From CAZQLE01 sp964593905 (GTDB taxonomy: Bacteria > Chloroflexota > Anaerolineae > Anaerolineales > Anaerolineaceae): a DNA stretch of 6,722 nt. Below are positions 5,364 through 6,722 of this stretch, piece by piece; the first letter of the stretch is position 1; every line of letters begins with the position of its first letter. The notes beneath the pieces are model-generated. The model was not told the DNA's origin, searched no databases, and saw nothing but the letters and a program-made list of their open reading frames with translations. Position numbers and translations under genes: made by a program. The stretch spans positions 1 through 6,722 of the forward strand of contig CAZQLE010000202.1 of the NCBI GenBank assembly GCA_964593905.1. The letters run 5' to 3'.

Positions 5364-6424
5364 AGAAAATATTTCTTATGGCGGTTATTGCAAGTGTTGT
5401 ACTGTTGCAGGTCGCCTGTCGAATCACCGGGGTAAATGTTAAAACCGGCAATACAATTCGCGGTAACGGCAAGGTGACCGAGGAAGTGCGCACATTGAGC
5501 GGCATCCGTCAGGTGACTCTGGCCACCCTGGGAGAGTTGCAGATCAAGACGGGTGATGAAGAGAGCCTGCTGATTCGGGCCGATGAGAATATTTTGCCCG
5601 AAATTCGCAGTGAGGTGGACGGCCTGGGGATGTTAACCATCGATATCAACCCCGAGGTGGGCATTAACCCGGTCTCGGAGATTGCGTATGTGTTGACGGT
5701 CAAAGAACTGGATGGAATTCATCTGACCAGCCTTGGTTCGGCAGAGGCCGGTCCTTTGCAGGCCGATGAATTTGAAATGAGCGTGCTCGGATCGGGCAGC
5801 CTGAAAATCGATTCCTTGCAGGTGAAAGGCCCGGTGGCGTTGACATTGAGCAGCCTGGGCAGTGTGGATATCGATCAGTTTGATGCCAAAAAACTGACGG
5901 CCGAAATTTCCAGCTCCGGGCAGGCCGTGTTGAGCGGCAAAGTGGAAGAGGCAGATATCCAACTCTCCAGCATGGGCTCGTTTGAAGGCCGTAACCTGGA
6001 TATTGATTCTCAGGAGCCGGCGCGGGTCAATTTATCGACTTCGGGCTCCGGCAGTATTCACACGGGTGATATTCATGCCTCACAGGGCGTTTTTGTGGAA
6101 ACCACCAGCCTGGGCAGTGTGGAAATGGGTGTGCTGGATGCCTCTCAACTGGTGGCAAAAATGACCGGTTCAGGAAATGTGAAGGTGGACGGCGGTGCAG
6201 TGAACGCGTTGCGGGCTGAATTATCCAGCCTTGGCTCTCTTCATGCTGAAGACCTGACGTGTCAGAATGCTGATATCAACATTTCGGGCTCTGGCAGTGC
6301 GTATGTCTGGGCTGAGAATTTGCTGAAAGCACATTTAAGCTCGCTGGGCAGCCTGTTTTATGGCGGGCAGCCAAAAATGGAGATTGAAGTTTCTGGAACC
6401 GGCGAAGTAAAACCTGCCCGATAG
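5360..6424 (+). CDS. Exported DUF2807 (head GIN-type) beta-solenoid protein
   Basis: The 354-residue protein starts with a hydrophobic export signal ending in LLQVAC (C20). It resembles a lipoprotein signal but has Gln at -3 where Leu is usual, so lipidation is uncertain. Residues ~35-120 resemble the DUF2807 entry region (R-x-LSGI-x-x-V ... L-x-I-x-x-G). From ~122 to the end there are twelve rungs of about 20 residues. They alternate between an S(L/M)GS type (124, 165, 204, 250, 290, 328) and an SGSG type (~143, 185, 228, 269, 309, 345), so the true unit is ~40 residues. This predicts a right-handed parallel beta-helix on the outer face of the membrane or secreted. The start overlaps the methyltransferase stop (ATGA), with GAGG (5348-5351) 8 nt upstream, indicating translational coupling. 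DUF2807 has no established biochemical role; an adhesin or surface function is only suggested by the family name. Confidence 0.85.
   Translation: MKKIFLMAVIASVVLLQVACRITGVNVKTGNTIRGNGKVTEEVRTLSGIRQVTLATLGELQIKTGDEESLLIRADENILPEIRSEVDGLGMLTIDINPEVGINPVSEIAYVLTVKELDGIHLTSLGSAEAGPLQADEFEMSVLGSGSLKIDSLQVKGPVALTLSSLGSVDIDQFDAKKLTAEISSSGQAVLSGKVEEADIQLSSMGSFEGRNLDIDSQEPARVNLSTSGSGSIHTGDIHASQGVFVETTSLGSVEMGVLDASQLVAKMTGSGNVKVDGGAVNALRAELSSLGSLHAEDLTCQNADINISGSGSAYVWAENLLKAHLSSLGSLFYGGQPKMEIEVSGTGEVKPAR
5729..6412 (+). repeat. Protein-coding tandem repeat, ~120-nt two-rung unit
   Basis: Six degenerate units encode alternating SLGS and SGSG rungs. Some DNA identity survives: AGCCTGGGCAGTGTGGA occurs near 5850 and again near 6110. 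Most units have diverged, so this is an old protein-level repeat and not a recent DNA expansion. Confidence 0.7.
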
Positions 6425-6438
6425 GACCTTTTTGAATG

Positions 6439-6468
6439 AAAAAGAGCCGTTTTTAGCGGCTCTTTTTT
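6439..6468 (+). terminator. Intrinsic terminator of the methyltransferase-DUF2807 unit
   Basis: An 11-bp stem (6439-6449 with 6457-6467, core GAGCCG/CGGCTC) with a 7-nt loop runs into a six-T tract (6463-6468). It starts 14 nt after the TAG stop of the DUF2807 gene. A-rich bases on the 5' side mean it could also work on the minus strand. Confidence 0.9.
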
Positions 6469-6493
6469 GCTCTTCAAAACAAGTGGTTTCGAA

Positions 6494-6525
6494 AACCGGC
6501 CCATCTTTTACAGGATGGGCCGGTT
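6494..6525 (-). terminator. Intrinsic terminator of the bL25 gene
   Basis: A perfect 12-bp stem, AACCGGCCCATC (6494-6505) with GATGGGCCGGTT (6514-6525), closes an 8-nt loop. On the minus strand it begins 5 nt after the stop of the bL25 gene and ends in a short T-run (6492-6495). The U-tract is weak, but the stem is strong and its position is right. Confidence 0.75.
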
Positions 6526-6530
6526 GTTGA

Positions 6531-6722
6531 TTAGTCTTCTTCTTCTTTCTTGCCTTTTTCGATCACTTCGGGTTCCGAACCGGTCAAGACTTCAGTCTCT
6601 TCTTCTTCCGGAGCAACACCGGTGATGGTGACGATGATTTCATCAAGATCGGTGTGGATGGTGATCTTGTCTGAGATGTTCAGATCGCGCACGTGAATAG
6701 AATCGCCAATGCTTTTCAACGA
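6531..6722 (-). CDS. rplY: Ribosomal protein bL25/CTC family, C-terminal part (5' end outside window)
   Basis: The last 63 codons of a gene that runs off the right edge. The sequence IHVRDLNISDKITIHTDLDE followed by IIVTITGV matches the end of the C-terminal beta domain of the long (CTC/TL5-type) bL25, which binds 5S rRNA in the large subunit. A highly acidic, Glu-rich tail with a few lysines follows, as is common in CTC proteins. The frame is open to the edge (Ser codon at 6720-6722), so the in-frame TTG at 6719 is an internal Leu and not a start. The gene faces the DUF2807 gene, and the two are separated by back-to-back terminators. The N-terminal 5S-binding domain is not visible, so the call rests on the C-terminal domain and tail. 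Confidence 0.8.
   Translation of the reverse strand, partial: SLKSIGDSIHVRDLNISDKITIHTDLDEIIVTITGVAPEEEETEVLTGSEPEVIEKGKKEEED

Noticed and set aside
1..6722. CRISPR array, insertion sequence, tRNA or rRNA gene
   Set aside because: No regularly spaced direct repeats, transposase motifs with terminal repeats, or tRNA/rRNA-like segments were seen on either strand.

Overview
The window looks like part of a bacterial chromosome, most likely an assembled draft or metagenome contig because it carries a 10-N scaffold gap. Gene content (a pentaheme cytochrome followed by a Tat-exported, ActB-like molybdopterin-oxidoreductase-fold protein, plus membrane-anchored c-type cytochromes) fits a Chloroflexota-like, possibly Anaerolineae, respiratory organism. 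That assignment is inferred from gene style and was not tested.

Positions 1-3895 (minus strand) hold a four-gene electron-transfer cluster. In transcription order: a c-type cytochrome with one CxxCH and one unusual CX4CH heme motif and a C-terminal membrane anchor (3895-3122); a diheme cytochrome with a C-terminal anchor (2991-2011); an N-terminally anchored pentaheme cytochrome like ActA (1926-1390); and the first ~455 codons of an ActB/molybdopterin oxidoreductase-like subunit (1365 to beyond the left edge). This is the start of an Alternative Complex III (ACIII) or related quinol-oxidising CISM-type operon. The NrfD-like membrane subunits and the ferredoxin-like part of ActB would lie off the left edge. 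Together the genes probably move electrons from menaquinol through Fe-S centres and up to nine hemes c to periplasmic or exoplasmic acceptors.

Positions 3896-4121 are an AT-rich divergent intergenic region with a consensus -10 box for the cytochrome cluster. A second good sigma70-like promoter and several hairpins lie in the internal spacers of the cluster.

Positions 4122-6424 (plus strand) hold a two-gene unit joined by an ATGA overlap: a TRAM-domain, Fe-S RlmD/TrmA-family RNA m5U methyltransferase, and an exported DUF2807-type beta-solenoid protein with a strikingly regular alternation of two rung types. A strong intrinsic terminator follows. A second perfect hairpin ends a convergent minus-strand gene, the 3' end of a bL25/CTC ribosomal protein (6722-6531) cut by the right edge.

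The points most worth a second look are the non-canonical ACIII-like layout, the CX4CH heme motif, the intact N-terminal Fe-S cysteines in the ActB-like protein, the scaffold gap that seems to be no real gap, and the alternating-rung solenoid.
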